Shown one piece after another: positions 56,863-64,000 of a DNA stretch of 64,000 bases (its first letter is position 1; each line of letters starts with the position of its first letter). The stretch lies in contig CP119318.1 of NCBI GenBank assembly GCA_029203105.1, positions 2,804,501 through 2,868,500 on the forward strand. The letters run 5' to 3'. The position numbers and the translations under genes were made by a program. The DNA comes from Candidatus Kaistia colombiensis. Its GTDB lineage: Bacteria > Pseudomonadota > Alphaproteobacteria > Rhizobiales > Kaistiaceae. Below the pieces are notes generated by a model. That model was not told the DNA's origin. It worked only from the letters and a program-made list of their open reading frames with translations, and did no database searches.

Positions 56863-57789
56863 ATGACCATTTCCGCTTCGATGGTGAAGGACCTGCGCGA
56901 GAAGACCGGCGCGGGCATGATGGATTGCAAGGCGGCGCTGATCGAGAACGGCGGCGACGTCGAGGCTTCGATCGATTGGCTGCGGACCAAGGGCCTCGCC
57001 AAGGCTGCGAAGAAGGCCGGCCGCGTCGCGGCGGAAGGTCTCGTCGGCGTCGCGTCGTCGGGTACGACGGCGGTTGTCGTCGAGGTCAACTCCGAGACCG
57101 ACTTCGTTGCCCGCAACACCGAGTTCCAGCAGGTCGTGCAGAACGTCGCACAGGCCGCTCTCGGCACGGACGGTTCGGTCGCAGCGGTCGCTGGCGCCAA
57201 TTTCCCGGGCTCCGACAAGACCGTTGAAGCTGCGATCACCACCGCAGTTGCAACGATCGGCGAGCACATGAACCTGCGCCGTTCGGCCGCCGTTTCGGTG
57301 ACCGATGGCGTCGTGGCGACCTATGTCCACTCGGCCGTTGCGCCGAACCTCGGCAAGATCGGCGTCCTCGTCGGCCTGCAGTCGACGGGCGACAAGGACA
57401 AGCTGGTCGCGCTCGGCCGCCAGGTCGCGATGCATATCGCCGCCACCAACCCGCTTTCGGTTCGCAGCGAAGAGCTCGACGCCGACGTGGTGGCGCGCGA
57501 GCGCGCCGTCTATGCCGAGCAGGCCCGTGAATCCGGCAAGCCGGAAGCCATCATCGAGAAGATGGTCGAGGGTCGCGTCCGCAAGTTCTACGAGGAAGTC
57601 GTCCTTCTCTCGCAGGCTTTCGTGATCAACCCCGATCTGACCGTCGAAAAGGCCCTCAAGGCCGCCGAGGCGGATGTTGGCGCGCCGATCGAACTCACCA
57701 CCTTCGTCTCCTTCCGCCTCGGCGAAGGCGTCGAGAAGGAAGAGTCCGATTTCGCGGCCGAAGTGGCTGCCGCAGCCGGCACCAAATAA
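56863..57789 (+). CDS. tsf: Elongation factor Ts
   Basis: The 308-residue nucleotide-exchange factor for EF-Tu starts MTISASMVKDLREKTGAGMMDCKAAL, then SIDWLRTKGLAKAAKKAGRVAAEGLV and the EF-Tu contact VVVEVNSETDFVARN. The start at 56863 has GAGGCAGACG upstream; the open frame before it overlaps rpsB. Confidence 0.98.
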   Translation: MTISASMVKDLREKTGAGMMDCKAALIENGGDVEASIDWLRTKGLAKAAKKAGRVAAEGLVGVASSGTTAVVVEVNSETDFVARNTEFQQVVQNVAQAALGTDGSVAAVAGANFPGSDKTVEAAITTAVATIGEHMNLRRSAAVSVTDGVVATYVHSAVAPNLGKIGVLVGLQSTGDKDKLVALGRQVAMHIAATNPLSVRSEELDADVVARERAVYAEQARESGKPEAIIEKMVEGRVRKFYEEVVLLSQAFVINPDLTVEKALKAAEADVGAPIELTTFVSFRLGEGVEKEESDFAAEVAAAAGTK

Positions 57790-57824
57790 CTCGGGGAACA
57801 TCGGTTCCTATCCGAGAAAAGTCA

Positions 57825-57855
57825 GGGCGCCGGATGACATTCCGGCGCCCTTCGT
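57825..57855 (+). terminator. Terminator-like hairpin after tsf
   Basis: GGGCGCCGGA-TGACAT-TCCGGCGCCC is a perfect ten-base stem followed by TTCGT. The short T run makes partial termination likely, with pyrH downstream. Confidence 0.7.
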
Positions 57856-57896
57856 GTATCCGAAGGCGCCTTTCATAAAGCGAAGAGGAAGCAAGC

Positions 57897-58619
57897 ATGG
57901 CGGAGTCGGTCCGTTTTCGACGTGTCCTCCTCAAGGTCTCCGGCGAGGCGCTTCTCGGTGATCAGCCCTTCGGCATCGACGAGAAGGTCATCGATCGGAT
58001 CGCCGGCGAAGTCGGGCAGGCGGTCGAGCTGGGCGTCGAAGTCGGTCTGGTCGTCGGCGGCGGCAATATTTTCCGCGGCATGACGATCGCCAAGGCGGGC
58101 GGCAATCGCGTTGCGGGCGACCATATGGGCATGCTGGCGACGGTGATGAACGCGATTGGCATGCATGAGGCGCTGGAGCGCCGCGGCATCTCCTCGCGCG
58201 TCTTCTCGGCCGTGCCGATGCCGACCATCTGCGAGACGTTCAGCCAGCAGCGCGCCGAGCGGGCGCTGAAGCGCTCCAAGGTCGTGCTGTTCGCCGGCGG
58301 CACCGGCAACCCGTTCTTCACGACGGATTCGGGCGCGGCGCTGCGCGCGGCGGAGATGGGCTGCGAGGCGCTGTTCAAGGGCACGAATGTCGACGGGATC
58401 TATTCCGCCGATCCCCGCAAGGACCCGAACGCCGTGCGCTTCGAGACCATCAGCCATGCGGAAGTGCTGGCGCGCGGCCTGCAGGTCATGGATACGGCCG
58501 CCGTGGCGCTGGCCCGTGACAACGGCATTCCGCTTGTCGTATTTTCGATCCAGGAACCCAACGCGTTTGTCGATATTCTGCGCGGCAACGGCCGCGCGAC
58601 GATTGTCGCTGACGAGTGA
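57897..58619 (+). CDS. pyrH: Uridylate kinase
   Basis: The 240-residue amino-acid-kinase-family enzyme makes UDP from UMP. It starts MAESVRFRRVLLKVSGEALLG, with GLVVGGGNIFRG, GNRVAGDHMGMLATVMNAI and LFAGGTGNPFFTTDSGAALRA. It lies between tsf and frr in the standard order. Confidence 0.98.
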   Translation: MAESVRFRRVLLKVSGEALLGDQPFGIDEKVIDRIAGEVGQAVELGVEVGLVVGGGNIFRGMTIAKAGGNRVAGDHMGMLATVMNAIGMHEALERRGISSRVFSAVPMPTICETFSQQRAERALKRSKVVLFAGGTGNPFFTTDSGAALRAAEMGCEALFKGTNVDGIYSADPRKDPNAVRFETISHAEVLARGLQVMDTAAVALARDNGIPLVVFSIQEPNAFVDILRGNGRATIVADE

Positions 58620-58666
58620 TGCGCGCATCGGTAATCTCCGACGCGCACCAGTAGTAAGAGGATGCC

Positions 58667-59212
58667 ATGAACTTGGACGACCTGAAACGCCGCATGGACG
58701 GCGCCATCTCGGTTCTGCGGACAGAGCTTGCTGGCCTTCGCACCGGCCGCGCGTCTTCGGGTATGCTCGACCCGATCATGGTCAATGCCTATGGCTCGCA
58801 TATGCCGATCACGCAGCTCGCGACGATCAGCGTGCCGGAGCCGCGTCTGATCATGGTGCAGGTCTGGGACCGCGCCACGGCGTCGGCCGTCGAGAAGGCT
58901 ATCCGCGAGTCTAGCCTCGGGCTCAACCCGGTCGTCGAGGGCCAGGTGTTCCGCATTCCGATTCCCGAGCTCAATACCGAGCGTCGCCAAGAATTCGTCA
59001 AGGTTGCGCACAAATATGCCGAGGCCGCTCGCGTTTCGGTGCGCCATGTCCGTCGCGATGGCATTGACGGCCTGAAGAAGAGCGAGAAGGACGGAATGAG
59101 CGAAGACGAGAGCCGCAAGCTCTCCGACAAGGTCCAGAAGCTCACCGACGACACCATCGCCGAAATCGACGCGATCCTCGCGGCGAAGGAAGCGGAGATC
59201 ATCCAGATCTGA
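58667..59212 (+). CDS. frr: Ribosome recycling factor
   Basis: The 181-residue factor has RRF hallmarks LRTGRASSGMLDPIMVNAYGSHMPITQLA, IPIPELNTERRQEFVKVAHKYAEAARVSVRHVRRDG and a long helical hairpin. It splits post-termination ribosomes with EF-G. It is slightly shorter than E. coli RRF at the N-terminus. Confidence 0.97.
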   Translation: MNLDDLKRRMDGAISVLRTELAGLRTGRASSGMLDPIMVNAYGSHMPITQLATISVPEPRLIMVQVWDRATASAVEKAIRESSLGLNPVVEGQVFRIPIPELNTERRQEFVKVAHKYAEAARVSVRHVRRDGIDGLKKSEKDGMSEDESRKLSDKVQKLTDDTIAEIDAILAAKEAEIIQI

Positions 59213-59228
59213 ACGGGGCGAGGCGGCC

Positions 59229-60014
59229 ATGAACTCGAATGCCGACGATTCTGGCGCCGAGCGGCTGGCGAATGCTCCAGGCACGGCGGAGGTTGCGCTC
59301 AGCGTCCCCAGGCACGTTGCCATCATCATGGATGGCAACGGTCGCTGGGCGCAGGGGCGCGGCCTGACCCGCACCGAAGGCCACCGTCGCGGCATGGAGT
59401 CGGTTCGCGCCGCCGTCGAGACGTCGCGCGAACTGGGTGTCTCCCAGCTGACCTTATTCAGCTTCTCCTCGGAGAACTGGTCGCGGCCGCCGCTCGAAAT
59501 TCAGTTCCTGTTCGGCCTGCTGCGTCTGTTCATCCAGCGTGACCTCGCCGATCTGCATCGCAACAGCGTGCGCGTCACCGTCATCGGCGACCGCGTCAAA
59601 CTCTCCGCCGATATCCGGTCGCTGCTCGATCAGGCCGAGAAGCTGACCCGCGACAACACCGGCCTGCGGCTGGTGATCGCGTTCAACTATGGCGCGCGCG
59701 ACGAGATCACCCGCGCGGTGCGCCGCATCGGCGCGGAAGTCGCCGCCGGCCGGCTCGAGGTCGACGCCATCGACGAGAACACGATCCGCTCGCATCTCGA
59801 CACCGCCGACATGCCGGATCCGGACCTGGTGATCCGCACCAGCGGCGAGATGCGGCTTTCCAATTTCCTGCTCTGGCAGGCGGCCTATGCCGAGCTGGTT
59901 TTCCTGCCGGCCTACTGGCCCGATTTCGACCGCGCCGCTTATCTGCAGGCGGTCGAGGAATATTCGCGCCGCACGCGGCGCTTTGGCGGAATTGCCGCCC
60001 GGAGGAGCGGTTGA
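59229..60014 (+). CDS. uppS: Undecaprenyl pyrophosphate synthase
   Basis: The 261-residue cis-prenyltransferase has the catalytic motif HVAIIMDGNGRWAQGRGL (Asp at about 35), FSFSSENWSRP and the C-terminal DPDLVIRTSGEMRLSNFLLWQAAYAELVF. It makes the C55 carrier lipid for peptidoglycan. A roughly 25-residue N-terminal extension precedes the core. The cdsA start overlaps its stop. Confidence 0.97.
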   Translation: MNSNADDSGAERLANAPGTAEVALSVPRHVAIIMDGNGRWAQGRGLTRTEGHRRGMESVRAAVETSRELGVSQLTLFSFSSENWSRPPLEIQFLFGLLRLFIQRDLADLHRNSVRVTVIGDRVKLSADIRSLLDQAEKLTRDNTGLRLVIAFNYGARDEITRAVRRIGAEVAAGRLEVDAIDENTIRSHLDTADMPDPDLVIRTSGEMRLSNFLLWQAAYAELVFLPAYWPDFDRAAYLQAVEEYSRRTRRFGGIAARRSG

Positions 60015-60877
60015 AATCTCTGGATCCCGTGGGCGCGCCCGCGAATGACGGCGGCAAGCCGCGCCGAAGCGATCTGCGGCTGCGGCTCTTGTCCGCCGCG
60101 GTCTTGATACCGTTCGCCCTGGTCGTCGCCTGGTGGGGCGGCTTGCCCGCCTACCTGCTGGTCGCACTCGTTTCCGCCATCGTCTTCGCCGAATGGGCGA
60201 ACATCATCGGCCGTTCGCCGCGTCTGCTGCCCTCGACGGCCGATGTCTCGATCGGCGTGGCCTTTGTCGCGCTTTCGGCGATCGTCGCCGGAATGCAGGG
60301 GTTGGGGGCCGGCCTCGCCGTGCTGATCGCCGGCATGGCCGGCGTTGCGTTGATCTCGCGCTCGGCGTGGCTGGCGTTCGGCGTTGCCTATGCCGGCCTG
60401 CTCGGCGTCTGCCTCGCCGCGTTGCGCGGCGGCGACGCGGCCGGGCTCACCGCCGTCATCGTGCTGCTCGTGCTCGTCTGGGGCACCGACAGCTTTGCCT
60501 ATTTCGCCGGCCGGACGCTGGGCGGCCCGAAACTCTGGCCCCGCGTGTCGCCGAAGAAGACCTGGTCGGGCTCGCTCGGCGGTTTGGTCGGCGGCGTGCT
60601 GCTGGCGTCCGTCGCGGGGTCGCTGTTTGGCGTCCGCGTCGGTCCGGTGCTGATCCTCTGCCTCGCGCTGCTCTCGATCGTCTCGCAGGCGGGCGACCTG
60701 TTCGAATCGGCCATCAAGCGCCACTTCGACAAGAAGGACTCGGGCAGCATCATCCCCGGCCATGGCGGCATGATGGACCGCGTCGACGGCTTGATCTTCG
60801 CCGCGATCGGTGCCGCGCTGATCGGGTTTTGCCATGGCGGCGACCAGCATATCGGGCAGGGGCTGCTCTCATGGTGA
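60011..60877 (+). CDS. cdsA: Phosphatidate cytidylyltransferase
   Basis: The 288-residue, multi-helix membrane enzyme makes CDP-diacylglycerol. The family signature near the C-terminus is KRHFDKKDSGSIIPGHGGMMDRVDGL, and VWGTDSFAYFAGRTLGGPKLWPRVSPKKTWSGSLGG precedes it. The start is TTG at 60011, with GGAGGAG at 60001-60007 and overlap with the uppS stop. Confidence 0.95.
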   Translation: MKSLDPVGAPANDGGKPRRSDLRLRLLSAAVLIPFALVVAWWGGLPAYLLVALVSAIVFAEWANIIGRSPRLLPSTADVSIGVAFVALSAIVAGMQGLGAGLAVLIAGMAGVALISRSAWLAFGVAYAGLLGVCLAALRGGDAAGLTAVIVLLVLVWGTDSFAYFAGRTLGGPKLWPRVSPKKTWSGSLGGLVGGVLLASVAGSLFGVRVGPVLILCLALLSIVSQAGDLFESAIKRHFDKKDSGSIIPGHGGMMDRVDGLIFAAIGAALIGFCHGGDQHIGQGLLSW

Positions 60878-62100
60878 GAAGCCCTGCCTTGCCGGCGGGG
60901 CGGACGCGTGCCGACAAGGCCCGCCGTACCCTGTCGATCTTCGGTGCCACCGGCTCGATCGGGCGCAGCACCGCCGATGTCGTGCTTCAGCACCGCGATG
61001 CGTTTGACGTCGAGGTCGTGACGGCGCAGAGCCGGGTCGATGAACTGGCGGAGACGGCGATCCGGCTCGGTGCCACGCTCGCGGTGATCGGGGACGCGTC
61101 GCGATTGGAAGCGCTGCGCGAACGTCTGGCGGGCACCGGCATCGAGGTCGCGGCCGGTCCGGCGGCGATTGTCGAGGCGGCGTCGCGTCCGGTCGATCTC
61201 GTCGTGGCGGCGATCGTCGGCGCGGCCGGGCTCGAGCCGACGCTGGCGGCGATCGATGCCGGCGCGGATATCGCGCTCGCCAACAAGGAATGCATGGTCT
61301 GCGCCGGCGGACTGTTCAATCGCCGGGCGGCGGCCGCCGCGGTTCGCGTGCTGCCGGTCGATTCCGAGCATGATGCGATCTTCCAGTCTCTGGAGGCGAA
61401 TAATCTTCGCGCCGTCGAGCGGATCACCATCACCGCATCCGGCGGCCCGTTCCGGACCTGGACGCCGGACGAGATGCGCCGCGCCACGCCGGCCCAGGCG
61501 CTGAAGCATCCGCGCTGGGCGATGGGGCCGAAGATCTCGATCGATTCGGCGACGCTGATGAACAAGGGCCTCGAATTGATCGAGGCGCACCATCTCTTCG
61601 ATATCGAATCCGCCCGGCTCGACGTGCTGGTCCACCCGCAGTCGATCGTGCACGGCTTCGTCACCTATGCGGATGGATCGGTCATCGCGCAGCTCGGCGC
61701 CGCCGACATGCGCATCCCGATCTCGCATTGCCTGAACTGGCCGCGCCGCGTCGAAACGGCGACGCCGCGCCTGGATCTGGCCGCTATCGGTGGCCTAACC
61801 TTCGAAAAGCCGGATTTGGAGCGCTTCCCGGCCCTGTCGATTGCGCGGGCGGCGCTGGAAAATGGGGATTGGGCCACCAATATTCTCAATGCTGCCAATG
61901 AGGTCGCCGTCGCGGCGTTTCTCGATGAAAAGATCGAGTTCCTGGAGATCGCGGCGATCGTCGAGGCCGCTCTCGACCGTGCGAGCGCGACCGTTGGCGG
62001 AACGCCGCTCGACACGGTCGAGACCGTGCTGGCGCTCGACGGCGAAGGGCGGCGTCTCGCCGCCGAACGAATTGAGTCCCGAGGACGGCGCGCCGGCTGA
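60871..62100 (+). CDS. dxr: 1-deoxy-D-xylulose 5-phosphate reductoisomerase
   Basis: The 409-residue enzyme makes MEP in the non-mevalonate isoprenoid pathway using NADPH. It has LSIFGATGSIGRSTADVV, ALANKECMVCAGG, the metal/substrate motif PVDSEHDAIFQ and WAMGPKISIDSATLMNKGLELIEA. ATG 60871 overlaps the end of cdsA. Placement between cdsA and rseP is standard. Confidence 0.97.
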   Translation: MVRSPALPAGRTRADKARRTLSIFGATGSIGRSTADVVLQHRDAFDVEVVTAQSRVDELAETAIRLGATLAVIGDASRLEALRERLAGTGIEVAAGPAAIVEAASRPVDLVVAAIVGAAGLEPTLAAIDAGADIALANKECMVCAGGLFNRRAAAAAVRVLPVDSEHDAIFQSLEANNLRAVERITITASGGPFRTWTPDEMRRATPAQALKHPRWAMGPKISIDSATLMNKGLELIEAHHLFDIESARLDVLVHPQSIVHGFVTYADGSVIAQLGAADMRIPISHCLNWPRRVETATPRLDLAAIGGLTFEKPDLERFPALSIARAALENGDWATNILNAANEVAVAAFLDEKIEFLEIAAIVEAALDRASATVGGTPLDTVETVLALDGEGRRLAAERIESRGRRAG

Positions 62101-62137
62101 CGGCGCAGCCCGCGCAAGCGGAAAGGTGATGTGAGGA

Positions 62138-63283
62138 ATGGACGTTCTGGCTCCCTTGGGACATTTCGGATCGAGCACGCTCGGCTACCTGATTCCGTTC
62201 CTGTTCGTTTTGACCATCGTCGTCTTCTTTCACGAACTGGGACACTTCCTGGTCGCCCGCTGGTGCGGGGTGCGGGTCAAGGCCTTTTCGATCGGCTTCG
62301 GGCCTGAGCTGATCGGCTTCAACGATCGTCGCGGCACGCGCTGGAAGATTTCCGCGATTCCGCTCGGCGGTTATGTGAAGTTCCTCGGCGACGAGGACGC
62401 GGCCAGCACGCCGAGCCGCGCCGCCATCGAGACCATGGCCGAGGAAGACCGCAAGGACACCTTTTTCGCCAAGAATGTCTGGCAGCGCGCGGCCATTGTC
62501 GCCGCCGGCCCGATCGCCAATTTCATCCTCGCCATCGTCATCTTCGCCGGCATCTTCGCGGTCTATGGCCGCGAGGTGACGAGCGCGCGCGTCGACCAGA
62601 TCGTCCCCGGCGGCGCCGCCGAGGCGGCCGGCTTCCAGGTCGGCGATCTCGTTCTGTCGATCGACGGTAGCCCGATCTCCTCGTTCAGCGACCTGCAGCG
62701 CATCGTCAGTGCCAGCGCCGACGAGACGCTTTCGATTCGCGTCGAGCGTGCCGGCAGCGAGGTGACGCTTCAGGCGACGCCGCAGCGCCGCGAGGTGACC
62801 GACCGTTTCGGCAATGTCCACAAGATTGGACAACTGGGGCTTTCGCGCAGCGCCACCGGCGGCGACGTCAAGCTCGAGCGTTTCTCGCCGCCGCAGGCCG
62901 TCTGGCAGGGCGCCAAGGAGACGTGGTTCATCGTCACCCGCACCTTCGACTATATCGGCGGCATCTTCACCGGTCGCGAGTCGACGGAAGAGCTGGGCGG
63001 CCCGATTCGGGTGGCGCAGGTTTCGGGGCAGGTGGCGACGCTCGGCGTGGTTGCGCTGATCAATCTGGCGGCAATCCTGTCGGTCTCGATCGGCCTGCTC
63101 AACCTTTTCCCGGTGCCGATGCTCGATGGCGGGCATCTGCTTTTCTATCTTCTCGAGATCATCCGCGGCCGTCCGCTCAGCGAGCGCGCCCAGGACATTG
63201 GCTTCCGCATCGGCCTCGCCGCCGTGCTCATGCTGATGATCTTCACAACCTGGAACGATATCATCCACTTGAGCTCTCTTTGA
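62138..63283 (+). CDS. rseP: Intramembrane site-2 protease RseP
   Basis: The 381-residue membrane metalloprotease has the zinc motif FFHELGHFLVAR near residue 30, GGYVKFLGDEDA, one PDZ domain (about 125-200, PGGAAEAAGFQVGDLVLSIDG) and the second zinc ligand region NLFPVPMLDGGHLLFYLLE. It cuts anti-sigma factors and leftover signal peptides in the membrane. Only one PDZ domain is evident, as in many alphaproteobacteria. Confidence 0.96.
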   Translation: MDVLAPLGHFGSSTLGYLIPFLFVLTIVVFFHELGHFLVARWCGVRVKAFSIGFGPELIGFNDRRGTRWKISAIPLGGYVKFLGDEDAASTPSRAAIETMAEEDRKDTFFAKNVWQRAAIVAAGPIANFILAIVIFAGIFAVYGREVTSARVDQIVPGGAAEAAGFQVGDLVLSIDGSPISSFSDLQRIVSASADETLSIRVERAGSEVTLQATPQRREVTDRFGNVHKIGQLGLSRSATGGDVKLERFSPPQAVWQGAKETWFIVTRTFDYIGGIFTGRESTEELGGPIRVAQVSGQVATLGVVALINLAAILSVSIGLLNLFPVPMLDGGHLLFYLLEIIRGRPLSERAQDIGFRIGLAAVLMLMIFTTWNDIIHLSSL

Positions 63284-63453
63284 GCCAGCGTGGCGCGTTG
63301 GCAACGGACGGTTAAATTCCTTCGTGCCACTATGGGGCTCGGCTTGCGAACGGTACGGGCGCATGCCACAAAGCTGCAGTTGATCGGTCCGGTACGAATC
63401 CCGTCATGGGGCTTTATCCGGGAAGTCAGAATAGAGCAGGGCGTTTGAACCCA

Positions 63454-64000
63454 ATGAATTCCTTCAAGACTTTCACGCGGGGAGCGGCCCGTGCCGCGGT
63501 CATGACTGTGGCCGTGCCGGCTCTCGCCGCGCAGATGTCCGTCATTGGGGCAACGCAAGCCCACGCTGACGTGGTGCGTAACATCGTCGTGCAGGGCAAC
63601 TCGCGCGTCGATCCGGAAACCGTCCGCAACTACCTGACGATCGAGCCCGGCCGGAACTTCGGCGCGGCCGAGATCAACGAATCGGTCAAGGCGCTCTACG
63701 GCACCGGATTGTTCTCGGACGTGAAGATCACGCGCCAGGGCAATTCGCTGATCGTTCACGTCAAGGAAAACAACGTCGTCGGCACGGTCCGCTTCCAGGG
63801 CAACAAGAAGCTCAAGAAGGACATGCTGCAGCCGATCATCGAGACGAAGTCTCGCGGCGTGTTGACCCAGGAGAAGCTGGACGGCGACGTCGAGCGGATC
63901 AAGGAAGCCTATCGCCGCAACGGTCGCTCGGAGGCCGGCGTCACGGTCCAGACGACGCCGCGCGACAACGGTCGCATCGACGTGACCTTCGTCATCAACG
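63454..64000 (+). CDS. bamA: Outer membrane assembly factor BamA (cut by right edge)
   Basis: The visible 182 codons start MNSFKTFTRGAARAAVMTVA with a signal peptide ending near AHA-DV. The first POTRA domain follows (RNIVVQGNSRVDPETVRNYLTIEPG...LYGTGLFSDVKITRQGNSLIVHVKEN), then a second (GTVRFQGNKKLKKDML). BamA inserts beta-barrel proteins into the outer membrane. An in-frame TTG three codons upstream is a less likely start. The barrel domain lies beyond the window. Confidence 0.95.
   Translation, partial: MNSFKTFTRGAARAAVMTVAVPALAAQMSVIGATQAHADVVRNIVVQGNSRVDPETVRNYLTIEPGRNFGAAEINESVKALYGTGLFSDVKITRQGNSLIVHVKENNVVGTVRFQGNKKLKKDMLQPIIETKSRGVLTQEKLDGDVERIKEAYRRNGRSEAGVTVQTTPRDNGRIDVTFVIN

Overview
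The window is a GC-rich stretch of an alphaproteobacterial chromosome, almost certainly from the order Hyphomicrobiales (Rhizobiales). Gene content and order show this: glnB-glnA, tig-clpP-clpX-lon-hupB, tRNA-Val/tRNA-Asp, a complete 14-gene nuoA-N operon running into birA, rnj, mce and a DUF1467 gene, then proS-lolC-lolD, and finally dnaE, rpsB-tsf-pyrH-frr-uppS-cdsA-dxr-rseP-bamA. A FixLJ/FixK oxygen-sensing module is also typical of the group. The family or genus cannot be fixed from sequence alone.

Layout. 1-5.65 kb: an accessory sugar-acid cluster with an ABC permease (cut by the left edge), its periplasmic binding protein, a uronate dehydrogenase, a DapA-family aldolase/dehydratase and a divergent SMP-30 lactonase. 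5.66-10.4 kb: a thioesterase, glnA and glnB with a good RpoN promoter, a DUF442 phosphatase-like protein and a bifunctional NAD(P)H-hydrate repair enzyme. 10.4-17.7 kb: tRNA-Leu and the proteostasis block, then HU. 17.8-19.5 kb: tRNA-Val, two identical tRNA-Asp genes, a 620-base gene-free stretch and a glycine-zipper small protein. 19.9-34.5 kb: complex I. 34.5-37.7 kb: birA, rnj, mce, DUF1467. 37.7-38.2 kb: a repeat- and hairpin-rich intergenic region. 38.2-41.5 kb: proS, lolC, lolD. 41.7-51.6 kb: a block of apparently inserted accessory genes (sulfate ABC transporter without ATPase, fixK, fixL, fixJ, a lone receiver, an AI-2E family protein, a membrane metallophosphoesterase and a glycine-rich membrane protein). 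51.9-64 kb: a tiny SOS-box membrane peptide gene, dnaE, and the translation/isoprenoid/envelope operon ending in bamA, cut by the right edge.

Two patches (about 32.7-34.3 kb and 38.3-41.3 kb) carry a small indel every few dozen bases, breaking nuoM, nuoN, proS, lolC and lolD as written; lon and dnaE each carry one extra base. The proteins stay recognisable when the frame is followed, and the genes are mostly indispensable, so these look like consensus errors, not pseudogenes. Corrected reading frames are described in each entry.

The most promising candidate for undescribed biology is a 32-residue single-pass membrane peptide (51912-52010) whose promoter contains a perfect alphaproteobacterial LexA operator. 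It lies directly upstream of the replicative polymerase gene and resembles in design the SOS-induced division inhibitor SidA of Caulobacter. Also notable are a 22-base palindrome between fixK and fixL that fits a FixJ site, and a histidine-rich insert in NuoL.
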